Positions 25,971-34,815 of a stretch of DNA of 64,000 bases are shown here, piece after piece. This DNA comes from AC-32 sp963765785. GTDB lineage: Bacteria; Actinomycetota; Thermoleophilia; Gaiellales; Gaiellaceae. Positions within the stretch are counted from its first letter, which is position 1. Every line of letters starts with the position of its first letter. The DNA is taken from positions 62,001-126,000 of the forward strand of contig CAVXXW010000019.1 in the NCBI GenBank assembly GCA_963765785.1, given 5' to 3'. Both the position numbers and the translations under genes were made by a program. The notes below the pieces were generated by a model. It was not told the origin of the DNA and ran no database searches. It saw only the letters and a list, made by a program, of their open reading frames with translations.

Positions 25971-26281
25971 CGTTTCTCCTTTCGTGTGCGGCGCAGCTCG
26001 ACGTCGAGGGCGTCGAGCTTCGTTGTCCAAAAGCTGCGGTAGCGCTCAAGCCAGTCGTCGAGCTCCCGGAGCGGACCCGGATCGAGTGCGTAGATCCGCT
26101 GCTGGCGCACTCGGGTCGCCCGTACGAGCCCGTGCTCGCGCAGCACGCGCAGATGACGTGAGACCGCGGGCCGGCTGACGTGGAAGTGCGACGCGATCTC
26201 GCCTGCGTTGCGCTCGCCCGTTACGAGCAGCTCGACGATCTCGCGGCGTGTTGGGTCGGCCAGGGCCTGGAACGCGTGCAT
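25967..26281 (-). CDS. ArsR-family winged-helix regulator
   Basis: A 104-residue ArsR/SmtB-like repressor: ALADPTRREIVELL, HFHVSRPAVSRHLRVLREHGLV as recognition helix and RQQRIYALDP as wing. No metal-binding Cys motif (ELCVCDL) is present, so it belongs to the non-metal group usually paired with AHSA1 proteins. The ATG at 26281 fits a leaderless transcript from the promoter at 26288-26316; a TTG five codons upstream would lie before the predicted transcript start. Confidence 0.92.
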   Translation of the reverse strand: MHAFQALADPTRREIVELLVTGERNAGEIASHFHVSRPAVSRHLRVLREHGLVRATRVRQQRIYALDPGPLRELDDWLERYRSFWTTKLDALDVELRRTRKEKR

Positions 26282-26287
26282 GTCTCT

Positions 26288-26326
26288 GTGTAACAAGAGA
26301 CTTACGTAACTGTCAAGTTACGCAAG
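26288..26326 (-). promoter_or_regulatory. Promoter with ArsR operator
   Basis: On the minus strand a perfect -35 TTGACA (26316-26311) is followed after 17 bp by TTACAC (26293-26288). It sits at the centre of an inverted repeat with 10-bp arms and one mismatch (26301-26326; core GTAAC-N6-GTTAC). The start point would fall at about the A of the ArsR ATG. Repressor bound here would block polymerase, giving autoregulation. Confidence 0.6.
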
Positions 26327-26629
26327 CGGCGGTCGCGCCACGACTGGATCCCATCGAAACACGCAGCCGAGCGTCCACGATCATCCGACCTTTCAGCACC
26401 CGATCCGCTGCGAATTCCACTCGGACGATCCGCGGATCGTCCGACGTCCTAGCGCCCCGGCGAGACGGACGACGGACGGTACGTGTTCTGCCGCGCATCA
26501 CTCCGCTTCGTCGGCGCCAGGTCCGCGGTCCCTTCGGCTTGCGACAAGGTCGGTGGCGGTTACGGCACCGGCCACTAGCGATTCCTGCTCGCCAGCGCCG
26601 GCAGCGCAATCGCGAGGGAGGCGATAGCC
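26327..26629. other. Intergenic, no gene recognised
   Basis: About 300 bp between the ArsR promoter and the flippase-like pseudogene. I see no plausible coding frame, strong hairpin or repeat; it should contain the promoter of the downstream gene. Confidence 0.5.
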
Positions 26630-27685
26630 GTGGCGGCAGTCGCCTCCCGGCCGGGGAAGGAGCGGTTCCGCCGGCGCCACATCCTCGAGGTCGCGGCCGG
26701 CGTCGTCGTCGTGCTCGTGTTCGTCTACCTCCTGCCGAAGATCGCCGATTACGGGCAGGTATGGGCGGTCGTCAGCGCGCTCTCCTGGCGGTGGATCTTC
26801 GTACTCGTGGCCGCGTCGGCCCTGTTCATCCTCAGCGACGCGCCCCCTTGGTTGACGGTTCTTCCCGGTCTCGGATTTCTAGGCGCTCTGCGGATGGATC
26901 TCGCCGGAAGCGCCTTGTCCCAGATCGTCCCAGGAGGCACCGCCGTCAACGTCGCTACCCAGTACGGAATGCTCAGGAACTGGGGCTTCCAGGGCCGGCC
27001 GGTCGTCCTTGCGGTCAGCGTGACGACGCTCTGGAGTCAGTTCGCGACATTCGGCTTTCCAGTCATCGCGATCGCGGCGCTCTCACTCGATGGCGGCCAC
27101 GACCCGACGTTGCGTACGGTCGCGCTGACCGGTGTCGTGATTGTTGCGATGCTGGCCGGCGTGTTCGCCGCGATTCTGTGAAGCCCGCGGCTGGCGCAGA
27201 GGCTGGGCGACTCGGCGGCGGGCGTCGGGACGCGCCTAGACGCAATCGCCCACAAAGGCCCAGCGACGTGGTCGGGGGCCGATCTGGTCCGGTTTCGGAG
27301 TGAGGCCATCGACCTTCTGCGGCACCGTTGGGCGGCCCTTACGGTGGCGACGCTCGCCAATCAGCTCACAGTGTTCGTCGTGCTCGTCGTATCGCTTCGT
27401 GCGTTCGGGATCACACGGTCCGAGGTCGACGTTATCGAGGCGTTCGCCGCCTGGTCGCTTTCGCGCGCACTCGGCTCGATCCCGATCACGCCCGGCGGGC
27501 TCGGGGTCCAGGAGGTCGCACTCAGCGCAGCGCTCGTCGGCTTCGGCGCGCACACGTGGCCGCGGTCGGGGCGACCCTTGTCTACCGGCCTTAACCTTGT
27601 TCCAAGCGTGGTTCTCGGGCTTGTCGCCGCTGCGACCTACAACCTCGGCAGGCACGCGGAAGCCGGCGGCGTCCAAACAGGCTGA
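26630..27685 (+). pseudogene. Lysylphosphatidylglycerol synthase TM-family (UPF0104-like) protein with stop and frameshifts
   Basis: The region encodes one 351-residue membrane protein of the flippase-like LPG-synthase TM family (SALSQIVPGGTAVNVATQYGMLR, ITPGGLGVQEVALSAALVGFG, the classical PGG signatures). It is interrupted in frame by TGA at 27179-27181, one transition from CGA. Between about 27553 and 27590 the frame is shifted and then restored: the expected AHVAAVGATLVYR lies in another frame. The end LVPSVVLGLVAAATYNLG is normal. One nonsense mutation plus two compensating indels indicate a decaying gene, unless they are sequencing errors. Confidence 0.75.
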
Positions 27686-27738
27686 CTAGCAGCGACTTCG
27701 ACGAGCGCGGTGCACTCGAACCCGAGATTGCCGGTTCG

Positions 27739-28965
27739 TCAGTCGCCGAGCGGCGCGGCGGTGGCGGGGCCGCCGAGCGACGCGCGGCGGCTCAGGCCCT
27801 CGTCCAGCCCGAGCTCGTCGCTCTCGAACCCAGCCTCGCGTGAGATCTCGCCTCGAATCCTGAGCTCGTCGGCATCCTGCTGAGCGTGCGACTCGAGCGT
27901 GATCCGGCGCGTGAGGACGTTGGCGCGCTCCTGGAGGCGGTGCACCTCGACGAGGTCGTTCGCCCGCAGCGCGGCTGCACTCCGCTCGTAGGCGCCGCCA
28001 GTGCTGAAGAGATGGGTGAGCTTGAGGATGAGCGCGACGAGGTCGATCGCGATCAGGAAGGCGAGGAAGAACTCGACGTACTTCTTCACGGACGGGCTCG
28101 CCTGCTCGACGCGGTCGAGCGCCGCCTGGCGAGCGAGGAAGTCGCGGTCGGCCTTGATCGTGGCGACCCGGTTTGTAATCTGGCTGCTCTCGGCGGCGCG
28201 CCAGGCGGTGATCTTCTGCTCGTCGGCGGCGATCGTCGCGGCGAGCTGCGGACGCGCGCGCTTGAGCTCCGCCGCGGCGGCGGCCGCCCGGCGGGCGTCG
28301 CGCCTGTAGTAGGGGCCGCGGCCGAGCTTGTGGGTTTGTGAGCAGGTCTGGAGGCCGGCCTCGCAGTCGGCGAGGAAGCGGCTGTTCGTGACCTGCTTCT
28401 GGAGGCTCGCCTGCTTGGCCTGCGCGGTCGCGATCTCCTTCTGCGCAGCAGCGACCTTCGCGTCGTAGGTGCGCGTGATCGCGTTCGTCGCCTCGTGGAT
28501 CCGCGCCGTCGTCGTCTTGCTGAGCTCGTCGTTGATCGACCCGCTGTAGATCACCTGCGCCATCGGCAACCCGATCACGAGCGCGATCGCGAGCGAGAGC
28601 ACGAGGCGCGGGACCGTGAGCACGAGGTTCCACTCCCAGCTCGTGCCGAAGCTCTTCAGGACGAGGCGCTCGATCAGGCAGTAGAGGACGGCCCAGAGCG
28701 GGAGCACCCACAGGACGCTCACAATCGACGTGCTCCACCACTGACTGGCGGCGACGGTCATCCCGAATCCGCTGACTACGGCCATTCCCGCGACCCACAT
28801 GCCGAGCCCGTTGAGGAAGCTCGCCTCGCTGGGCACGTTCCGAAGGACGAAGCCGTCACCGCCGGCAAACCATGCCCACCCGGGGCGCACGCGACGACGC
28901 GACGCCTTGCGCATCATCGCGGCGTCGATCGGCTTCCCCTCGTCCGTGGTCGAGGCAGTACTCAC
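27739..28965 (-). CDS. DUF4407 membrane protein with coiled coil
   Basis: A 408-residue protein of the DUF4407 family. Three helices lie near residues 52-75, 82-98 and 118-138. A long periplasmic or cytosolic coiled coil (about 145-285, rich in KAEIATAQAKQASLQKQ-like heptads) follows, and then a final helix near 297-316. A Cys pair (ADCEAGLQTCS) lies in the coil. GTG start. Function unknown; the architecture suggests an envelope structural or sensory role. Confidence 0.85.
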   Translation of the reverse strand: MSTASTTDEGKPIDAAMMRKASRRRVRPGWAWFAGGDGFVLRNVPSEASFLNGLGMWVAGMAVVSGFGMTVAASQWWSTSIVSVLWVLPLWAVLYCLIERLVLKSFGTSWEWNLVLTVPRLVLSLAIALVIGLPMAQVIYSGSINDELSKTTTARIHEATNAITRTYDAKVAAAQKEIATAQAKQASLQKQVTNSRFLADCEAGLQTCSQTHKLGRGPYYRRDARRAAAAAAELKRARPQLAATIAADEQKITAWRAAESSQITNRVATIKADRDFLARQAALDRVEQASPSVKKYVEFFLAFLIAIDLVALILKLTHLFSTGGAYERSAAALRANDLVEVHRLQERANVLTRRITLESHAQQDADELRIRGEISREAGFESDELGLDEGLSRRASLGGPATAAPLGD

Positions 28966-29030
28966 GCGAAGAACAGAAGACGCATGAACGACCGAACAGT
29001 TGGCGCCGCGGGTCGATTCTTAGGGACTTC

Positions 29031-29720
29031 TTACGCGAGGGGGCCGTGCTGGAGGTCGCTCTCCAACTCGTGCTCGAGCGTGCGGAGGCGACGGCGTATC
29101 GGCATCTTCGAGACCCTGTCGGTGTGAAGCGTGTCGAGCGCGCAGGCGAGGAAGCAGGCCGCGCCGAGGGACGTGTTCCAGTTGGCAGCGGCCAGGTCGA
29201 TCATCGAGCCGGTGGAGGGAACGACGTAGCCGGCGACGGCGGAGATGCCGAAGAAGATGCAGCCGAGCAGGTTGACTCCCGGCTGCCACCAGCCGACGCC
29301 CCCGCGCACCGGCAGCCATCCGTGCCAGCGCCGGCGTTTTGAGGCGCGGTAGGCGATCGCGCCGGAGACGAGGAAGCAGATCGAGCCGCGCCAGTCGGGC
29401 CGCCAGACGAGCTTGTCGTACGTCGAGCTCGTCACGGCGGTGTGAAGGGCCTGGTAGGTCGTGACGTTGAAGAAGAGCGTTCCCGCCGACTGGATGATCG
29501 CGGCCCACCAGGAGGCGCGCCCACCGTCCGGGGTACGGCGTTCGGGCCAGGCGAGCCAGCTCTGCAACGCCCCGCCGGCGGTGAACAAGATCGAGCCGAC
29601 GAAGAACGTCACCGCGTCGGCCGAGCCGCCTACCAGTTGCACGTAGCCCGGGAACGGGCCCACGAGGAAACAGGTCGATCCGAGGGCGAAGCAGAGGGCC
29701 ATCCAGCGCGGGCGTGTCAT
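29031..29720 (-). CDS. YrhK-like membrane protein
   Basis: A 229-residue membrane protein with about six helices. LCFALGSTCFLVGPFPGYVQ and the repeated SILFTAGGALQSW and AACFLACALDTL segments resemble YrhK-domain proteins, which contain paired helices with an FxxGS pattern. The ATG at 29720 removes a non-homologous N-terminal extension. It follows the DUF4407 gene on the same strand. Function unknown. Confidence 0.7.
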   Translation of the reverse strand: MTRPRWMALCFALGSTCFLVGPFPGYVQLVGGSADAVTFFVGSILFTAGGALQSWLAWPERRTPDGGRASWWAAIIQSAGTLFFNVTTYQALHTAVTSSTYDKLVWRPDWRGSICFLVSGAIAYRASKRRRWHGWLPVRGGVGWWQPGVNLLGCIFFGISAVAGYVVPSTGSMIDLAAANWNTSLGAACFLACALDTLHTDRVSKMPIRRRLRTLEHELESDLQHGPLA

Positions 29721-29782
29721 GGTTCGTGCCGGCCGTTTGCCACACGGACAAGTCAAACACGGTCGCGGCTACTCTTGTGGGC

Positions 29783-30154
29783 GTGGGCACCGATGACCTT
29801 GAAGTCGCCGCTCGATTTCGCACGGCACTCGAGACAGCGGTCAGGACGGGAGACAGCGAAGGTGTGCTCGAGCTGGTCGCTTCGGACGTGGAATGGGTTA
29901 CCCCGCAGCGCACGCTGCAGGGAGTCGACGAGCTGAAGACGTGGCGGCTCTGGGGCTCGGCCGCGGAGGCCTTCGACTTCGAGTTCGCCGAAGGCGACTG
30001 GATCGATCACGGAGACGGTCGGCTTGACTGCGAGGTCACGCAGGTCTACCGCGTGAAGGAGACCGGCGAGCTCGCCTACGAGCGCGTCCGGCGTGTCGAG
30101 CTCACCGTGCGAGACGGAAAGATCAGCCGGTACGAGCTCCGCTTCACGGGCTAA
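29783..30154 (+). CDS. SnoaL/NTF2-like protein
   Basis: A 123-residue NTF2-fold protein: RFRTALETAVRTGDSEGVLELVASDVEWVTP is the typical helix-strand opening, followed by the ALRGVDEL-like LQGVDELKTW and a terminal beta sheet (VELTVRDGKISRYELRF). The start is uncertain, with GTG at 29777 or 29783 and no clear ribosome site. Members are isomerases or binding proteins. It is convergent with the methyltransferase gene. Confidence 0.8.
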   Translation: MGTDDLEVAARFRTALETAVRTGDSEGVLELVASDVEWVTPQRTLQGVDELKTWRLWGSAAEAFDFEFAEGDWIDHGDGRLDCEVTQVYRVKETGELAYERVRRVELTVRDGKISRYELRFTG

Positions 30155-30165
30155 GCCGCACGTCC

Positions 30166-30987
30166 TTACGGCCCGGCAGAACTCACCCGTAATCGGGCAG
30201 GTCGCGCGGCCCTCACTCGTCCTTCCGCCGGCCGCTCGGCAACCATCGCGATCTTGCGAACGCGGCCGGACGCGAGCCACTCGGTCCACAGGCGGTGGGC
30301 GGTCAAGAGCTCGTCGAGCGCCCGGCGTCCGATCTGCGACGCGATCGCCGGGGCGTCTGCCGTGAACGCGTCGGTCAGCGACTCGGCCACCGCGCGGTGC
30401 GAACGGCTCCAGTCTTCCTGCCAGCGAACGACCAGACAGGCGCGTTCGAGTAGCGCCTGCATCTCGTCGAGCGGCGTGAGCCAGACCGTGTCGGCGTCTG
30501 GCATGCGCGTGCGCTCCGAGTCGGTCAGCGGCGTGCCCTCCTCCACCGTGAACGCGAACCGTCCGTGGGGTGAGAGCGCACGGGAGATCGCCTCCACCAG
30601 CGGCTTCTTGTCACTGAAGGCGAGCATCGTCTCGAGCAGAAGCACCGCATCGAAGGTACCGGGCGGGAGCGGAGGGACCTGCGCGACCACGAAGCGGCAA
30701 GGCAGGCCGCGAGCACGCTCACGCGCGATACCGACGGCGCTCGGACTCGAGTCGACGCCGATGTAGCTGCAGTCAAGCTCTCGAGTCAGGAACCGTCCCG
30801 GCCCGGCGACTCCGCAGCACAAGTCGAGGACGGAAGCGCCGGCGACGATGCGGGCGCGCTCGGCAAGGGACAGGATCTCGCTCGCCCGCATGAAGCTCTC
30901 CTGCTCAACGTACTCGCCGGGAGAGTAGGCCGCCTCACGCGCATGCTGCAGCGCCTCGACGAACGGACGACGCTCGTCCTGCCTCAT
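30166..30987 (-). CDS. Class I SAM-dependent methyltransferase
   Basis: A 273-residue methyltransferase. SAM motif I is VLDLCCGVAGPGRFL, followed by YIGVDSSPSAVGIARERA; the post-I region FDAVLLLETMLAFSDKKPL completes the fold. The ATG at 30987 is used, but the frame extends to a GTG at 31068 that would nearly touch the divergent gene at 31074. Divergent pairing with the CDP-alcohol phosphotransferase fusion suggests a shared pathway. Substrate unknown. Confidence 0.85.
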   Translation of the reverse strand: MRQDERRPFVEALQHAREAAYSPGEYVEQESFMRASEILSLAERARIVAGASVLDLCCGVAGPGRFLTRELDCSYIGVDSSPSAVGIARERARGLPCRFVVAQVPPLPPGTFDAVLLLETMLAFSDKKPLVEAISRALSPHGRFAFTVEEGTPLTDSERTRMPDADTVWLTPLDEMQALLERACLVVRWQEDWSRSHRAVAESLTDAFTADAPAIASQIGRRALDELLTAHRLWTEWLASGRVRKIAMVAERPAEGRVRAARPARLRVSSAGP

Positions 30988-31073
30988 GACCTCGGCGACT
31001 TGCGCAACGACTTCGACTTCTCGCAGGCGCCGCGGACAAACCAGCGCACGACATCGAGCGTACTTCACTCCGG

Positions 31074-33425
31074 ATGGTCCAAGGCGGAGCGACGGTGCGG
31101 GCTGCGCGGCGCCCGCTGGCCGGGCTGGGCGCCCAGCTCGGCCCGCTCGCCGGGCTCTGCGGCACGCTGTTGCTCCTGGCCGTGCTTGCGCGGACGGTCG
31201 GGCTCGGCGGCGCCGGCTGGCTCGTCGGTCTCGCCAGCGGCCTGACCTTGAACCTGGCGCTCGCGCGTGCGCTTTGGCGCGATCCGTCGGCGAGGCTCGG
31301 CCCGGCTGGCTGGGTCACCCTGCTCCGCGGGACACTCGTGGTGGGCGTCGCCGCTCTGACCGCGGCCTCGTTCGAGCGCCAGGTGGCGGTGGCGACGCTG
31401 GTGACGCTCGCGTCCGTTGCCCTCGTGCTCGACTTCGTCGACGGATGGATCGCGCGGCGCACGGCGACGGAATCGGCGCTCGGCGCCAAGCTGGACGGCG
31501 AGGTCGACGCGTTCCTGATCCTCGTGCTCAGCGTGGAGGTCGCTCCCTCGGTAGGCGCCTGGGTGCTGGCGATCGGCCTCGCGCGCTACGCGTTCCTCGC
31601 AGCGGGGTGGGTGCTCCCGTGGCTGCGGGCGCCCCTGCCGCGACGCGAGTGGAACAAGACGGTGACGGCGTCCCAGGGAGTCGCGCTGGTGATCGCGGCT
31701 TCGGGGGTTGCGCCGTCGTGGGTGAGCAGCGTCCTGCTTGCCGTCGCTCTCGCCATGCTCGTCGAGTCGTTCGGGCACAGTGTCTGGTGGCTGTGGCGGC
31801 ACCGGCACGATGCGCCGTCCACTCTCGGTACGTCCCGTGCCCGGCACCCGGTCGAGACCGCGGTTCTCACCGTCGTCGCTCTGGCGATCGTGTGGGCCGC
31901 TCTCGTGGCTCCGATCCGGCCCTCGCTGCTCACCGCGGGCGCCTTCGTGCGGCTCCCGCTGGAGGGACTTGTCGTTGTCGGCCTTGCCCTTGCCCTGCCG
32001 GCCCGCGCCCGGCGCGTCGTGCCGTGGCTGATCGGGCCTCTGCTCGGCGTGCTGGTGCTGATCAAGATCCTCGACCTCGGCTTCTTCATCGCGTTCGACC
32101 GGCCCTTCAACCCGGTCGAGGACTGGAGCTACCTCTCGATCGGGGTCGGGACGGTGCGCGACACCTTCGGCAGCCGGGACGCCGATCTCGCGGTCGCAGC
32201 GGCAACCCTGATCGGTCTCACGGCGCTCGTCATCCCGGCGCTGGCCGTGGGCCGGTTGACTCGGGTTGCGGGCCGTCACCGCCGAGGCTCGCTGCGTGCG
32301 GTGGGCGTTCTCACCGCGGTGTGGGTGCTCTGTTGGGTGCTGAGTGCAGAGGTCTCCGGGGCCGGGATCGCGTCGACGAGCGCGACGCGTCTTGCCGTCA
32401 GCGAGGTGCACGCCGTGCAGAACGACCTCCGCGACCAGGCTCGCTTCAGGGTCCTGATCGCCCGCAAGGACCCCTACCTCGACACAGCCCCCGGCCGGCT
32501 ACTCAAGGGACTGCGCGGCAAGGACGTCCTGCTCGTGTTCGTCGAAAGCTATGGACAGATGGCTGTCCAGGGAACGTCGTTCTCGCCGGGCATCGACGAG
32601 GTCGTCGGCGCCGGCACCAAACAGCTCCAGGCCGACGGCTTCTCCTCCCGTAGCGGCTGGCTCACCTCGTCGACGTACGGCGGAGGCAGCTGGCTCGCCC
32701 ACTCCACATTGCAGTCGGGAGTCTGGGTCGATACCCCTGCGCGCTATTCCGAGCTGATTGCCAGCAAACGTTTGACACTCACGGCCGCCTTCCGGCGCGC
32801 CGGGTGGAGGACGGTCGCCGACGTGCCCGCGACGCACGGCTCCTGGCCGGAGGCGCACTCCTTCTACCACTACGAGAAGATCTGGGACCGCGACAACCTC
32901 GGGTACCGCGGCCCGAGATTCGGCTTCTCCCCAATGCCGGACCAGTACGCCCTCCAGGCGCTACAGAAGCTCGAGCTGGCGAAGCGAAACCGCCGACCCG
33001 TCTTCTCGGAGATCGACCTCACGTCGAGTCACACGCCGTGGACTCGCATTCCACCGCTCATCTCCTGGAACAGGCTCGGCAACGGATCGATCTTCAACCG
33101 CCGACCGATCGACCGGACCGGCCTAAGCGACACCCAGCAGGGGTACGCGCGGTCGATCAAGTACGCCCTGCGCGCTCTGTATTCGTTCGTCGAGCACTAC
33201 GGCAACAAGAACACCGTGCTCATCGTGCTGGGCGACCATCAGCCCTCGAGGGTCGCCGAGCCTGCGAGTCGCGAGGTGCCGATCACGATCGTCGCGCACG
33301 ATCCGAAGGTGATCAGCAGGCTCTCCAGCTGGGGCTGGACGAATGGCATGCTGCCGAGCTCGACGGCCCCGGTCTGGCTGATGAGTGACTTTCGGGACAA
33401 GTTCTTCAACGCCTACGACCACTGA
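31074..33425 (+). CDS. Fusion: CDP-alcohol phosphotransferase plus LTA synthase-like sulfatase domain
   Basis: A 783-residue membrane protein. Residues 75-235 carry a complete CDP-alcohol phosphotransferase motif, DX2DGX2ARX8GX3DX3D (Asp120, Asp123, Gly124, Ala127, Arg128, Gly137, Asp141, Asp145), for transfer of a phospho-alcohol from a CDP carrier. Further helices run to about 440. Residues 485-783 form a sulfatase/alkaline phosphatase-superfamily domain like lipoteichoic acid synthase: VLLVFVESYGQ, STYGGGSWLAHSTLQSG (nucleophile region), IVLGDHQPS (metal His/Asp). Both activities in one chain suggest phospho-alcohol coupling and headgroup transfer at the membrane. It is 20 bp from the end of the convergent pterin-glycan operon. 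Confidence 0.88.
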   Translation: MVQGGATVRAARRPLAGLGAQLGPLAGLCGTLLLLAVLARTVGLGGAGWLVGLASGLTLNLALARALWRDPSARLGPAGWVTLLRGTLVVGVAALTAASFERQVAVATLVTLASVALVLDFVDGWIARRTATESALGAKLDGEVDAFLILVLSVEVAPSVGAWVLAIGLARYAFLAAGWVLPWLRAPLPRREWNKTVTASQGVALVIAASGVAPSWVSSVLLAVALAMLVESFGHSVWWLWRHRHDAPSTLGTSRARHPVETAVLTVVALAIVWAALVAPIRPSLLTAGAFVRLPLEGLVVVGLALALPARARRVVPWLIGPLLGVLVLIKILDLGFFIAFDRPFNPVEDWSYLSIGVGTVRDTFGSRDADLAVAAATLIGLTALVIPALAVGRLTRVAGRHRRGSLRAVGVLTAVWVLCWVLSAEVSGAGIASTSATRLAVSEVHAVQNDLRDQARFRVLIARKDPYLDTAPGRLLKGLRGKDVLLVFVESYGQMAVQGTSFSPGIDEVVGAGTKQLQADGFSSRSGWLTSSTYGGGSWLAHSTLQSGVWVDTPARYSELIASKRLTLTAAFRRAGWRTVADVPATHGSWPEAHSFYHYEKIWDRDNLGYRGPRFGFSPMPDQYALQALQKLELAKRNRRPVFSEIDLTSSHTPWTRIPPLISWNRLGNGSIFNRRPIDRTGLSDTQQGYARSIKYALRALYSFVEHYGNKNTVLIVLGDHQPSRVAEPASREVPITIVAHDPKVISRLSSWGWTNGMLPSSTAPVWLMSDFRDKFFNAYDH

Positions 33426-33445
33426 GGCGGCCGTCCTTGCCGTTC

Positions 33446-34114
33446 CTACGGCAGAGCCGCCGCGCCCGGGTCCGTCGACGGGAGGTCGAGCGTGTGGCGT
33501 CCCCGGCGCGCTTTCGTCTCCAGATAGCGGAGGTTCGCGGCTGACACATACACGCCCGTCGGCACCTGCTCGACGACGGTCACGCCGCAGGAGCGAAGCT
33601 GCCGAGCCTTGTCGGGGTTGTTGCTGAGGAGTGCGACTCGGGACACGCCGAGGGCGTGCAGCATCTGCGCCGCGGCGACGTAGCTGCGCTCGTCCTCGCC
33701 GTGGCCGAGCGCGACGTTGGCCTCGTACGTGTCGACACCGGCGTCCTGCAGCCCGTACGCATCGAGCTTCGAGTAGAGCCCGATGCCCCGACCTTCCTGC
33801 CGCAGGTAGAGGAGGTAGCCGCCGGCCGCGGCGATGCGCTCGACCGCCTCGCGCAACTGCGGCCCGCAGTCGCACCGCTCGCTCCCGAATACGTCTCCGG
33901 TGAGGCACTCGCTGTGCGGGCGAATCAACGGGACGCGGCGTTCGTCTGCGGGATGGGGGACGGTGCGATCGCCGAGGGCGAAGGCGAGGTGCTCGCGGTC
34001 GTCGACGAGCCGGTCGAAGGTGAAGACTCGAGCATTCACCGCAAATCCGTTTGCGAACCGCAGGGGCAGCTCGACCTGGGTGCGGATCCTCGCCGCCGGG
34101 AGGCGCGTCAACAT
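33446..34114 (-). CDS. ribA: GTP cyclohydrolase II
   Basis: A 222-residue enzyme opening GTP to 2,5-diamino-6-ribosylamino-pyrimidinone 5'-phosphate. Zinc ligands Cys70, Cys81 and Cys83 are present (HSECLTGDVFGSERCDCG), as is YLRQEGRGIGLYSK with the catalytic Arg. It is a stand-alone enzyme, not fused to RibB. It is the last of seven overlapping genes, and no RibB, RibH or RibE is nearby. This copy may therefore feed a special pathway and not riboflavin. The ATG overlaps the reductase gene by 7 bp. Confidence 0.93.
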   Translation of the reverse strand: MLTRLPAARIRTQVELPLRFANGFAVNARVFTFDRLVDDREHLAFALGDRTVPHPADERRVPLIRPHSECLTGDVFGSERCDCGPQLREAVERIAAAGGYLLYLRQEGRGIGLYSKLDAYGLQDAGVDTYEANVALGHGEDERSYVAAAQMLHALGVSRVALLSNNPDKARQLRSCGVTVVEQVPTGVYVSAANLRYLETKARRGRHTLDLPSTDPGAAALP

Positions 34115-34815
34115 CGGCTGCCTCGCGCAGCCTCCTGGAACCGTGACGAGAGGGCATACCGCAGGAGAACCACGTCGCCGAGCTTGTGCACGTCGACGAG
34201 CTCTGCCCGACGGGCGGGGTTCCAGGGGAAGATGCCGTCACGCACGAACCTGGGCGCCTCGGAGTCGCCGACGAAGACCGGAGCGACAGTCAGCTGCAGC
34301 TCGTCGACAATGTCCTCCGTGAGGAACTGCGTATGGACAGTGCCTCCGCCTTCGACCATCAACCGGTCGACGCCTCGCGCTGCCAGGTCCGTGGTGAGCG
34401 TGCGCATCTCGACGTTGTCGCCGGCGTCGACGACGGTGGCGACCGGCCCCAGTCGATCCCGCGCGTCTGCCACCCACGGGCTCGCGCAGTAGACGATCTT
34501 TTCGGCGTCCCCGACCTCGAAGAAGTCGGCGCGTGCGTCGAGCTCGGCGCGTCGCGTCACCGTTACCTTCATGGGCGACTCCGGGAGGCCGCGGGCGGCC
34601 CGTTCCTCACGGCGAGCACCCGACCGCACGAGGAGCCGGGGGTTGTCGGTCCGTACCGTCGTCGCCCCGATCAGGATCGCGTCGCAGGAGGCGCGGACGG
34701 CATCGACCCGGTCGAAGTCGGCGTCGTTGGAGAGGAACAGACGCGAAGCCGCCTTGCCGATGTAGCCGTCGATCGACACGCAGCAAGAGAGAAGCGTGTA
34801 GGGCCGCTCACGCAT
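34108..34815 (-). CDS. RibD-type reductase (no deaminase domain)
   Basis: A 235-residue protein with the RibD C-terminal reductase fold only: LLSCCVSIDGYIGKAASRLFLSN, DAILIGATTVRTDNPRLLVR (pyrophosphate site) and VDRLMVEGGGTVHTQFL. The CMP/dCMP deaminase domain of bacterial RibD is absent, as in archaeal and fungal 2,5-diamino-pyrimidine reductases. Working with the adjacent GTP cyclohydrolase II it would turn the ribosylamino into a ribitylamino pyrimidine without deamination. GGAAGGAG precedes the ATG. Confidence 0.88.
   Translation of the reverse strand: MRERPYTLLSCCVSIDGYIGKAASRLFLSNDADFDRVDAVRASCDAILIGATTVRTDNPRLLVRSGARREERAARGLPESPMKVTVTRRAELDARADFFEVGDAEKIVYCASPWVADARDRLGPVATVVDAGDNVEMRTLTTDLAARGVDRLMVEGGGTVHTQFLTEDIVDELQLTVAPVFVGDSEAPRFVRDGIFPWNPARRAELVDVHKLGDVVLLRYALSSRFQEAARGSRC

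Noticed and set aside
27179..27181. In-frame TGA as selenocysteine or programmed readthrough
   Set aside because: The protein family has no selenoproteins, no SECIS-like hairpin is evident after the codon, and further frameshifts follow downstream.
34108..34114. Riboflavin biosynthesis operon
   Set aside because: ribA and a RibD-type reductase are present, but RibB, RibE, RibH and the deaminase domain are absent and the neighbours are glycan and pterin-type genes.
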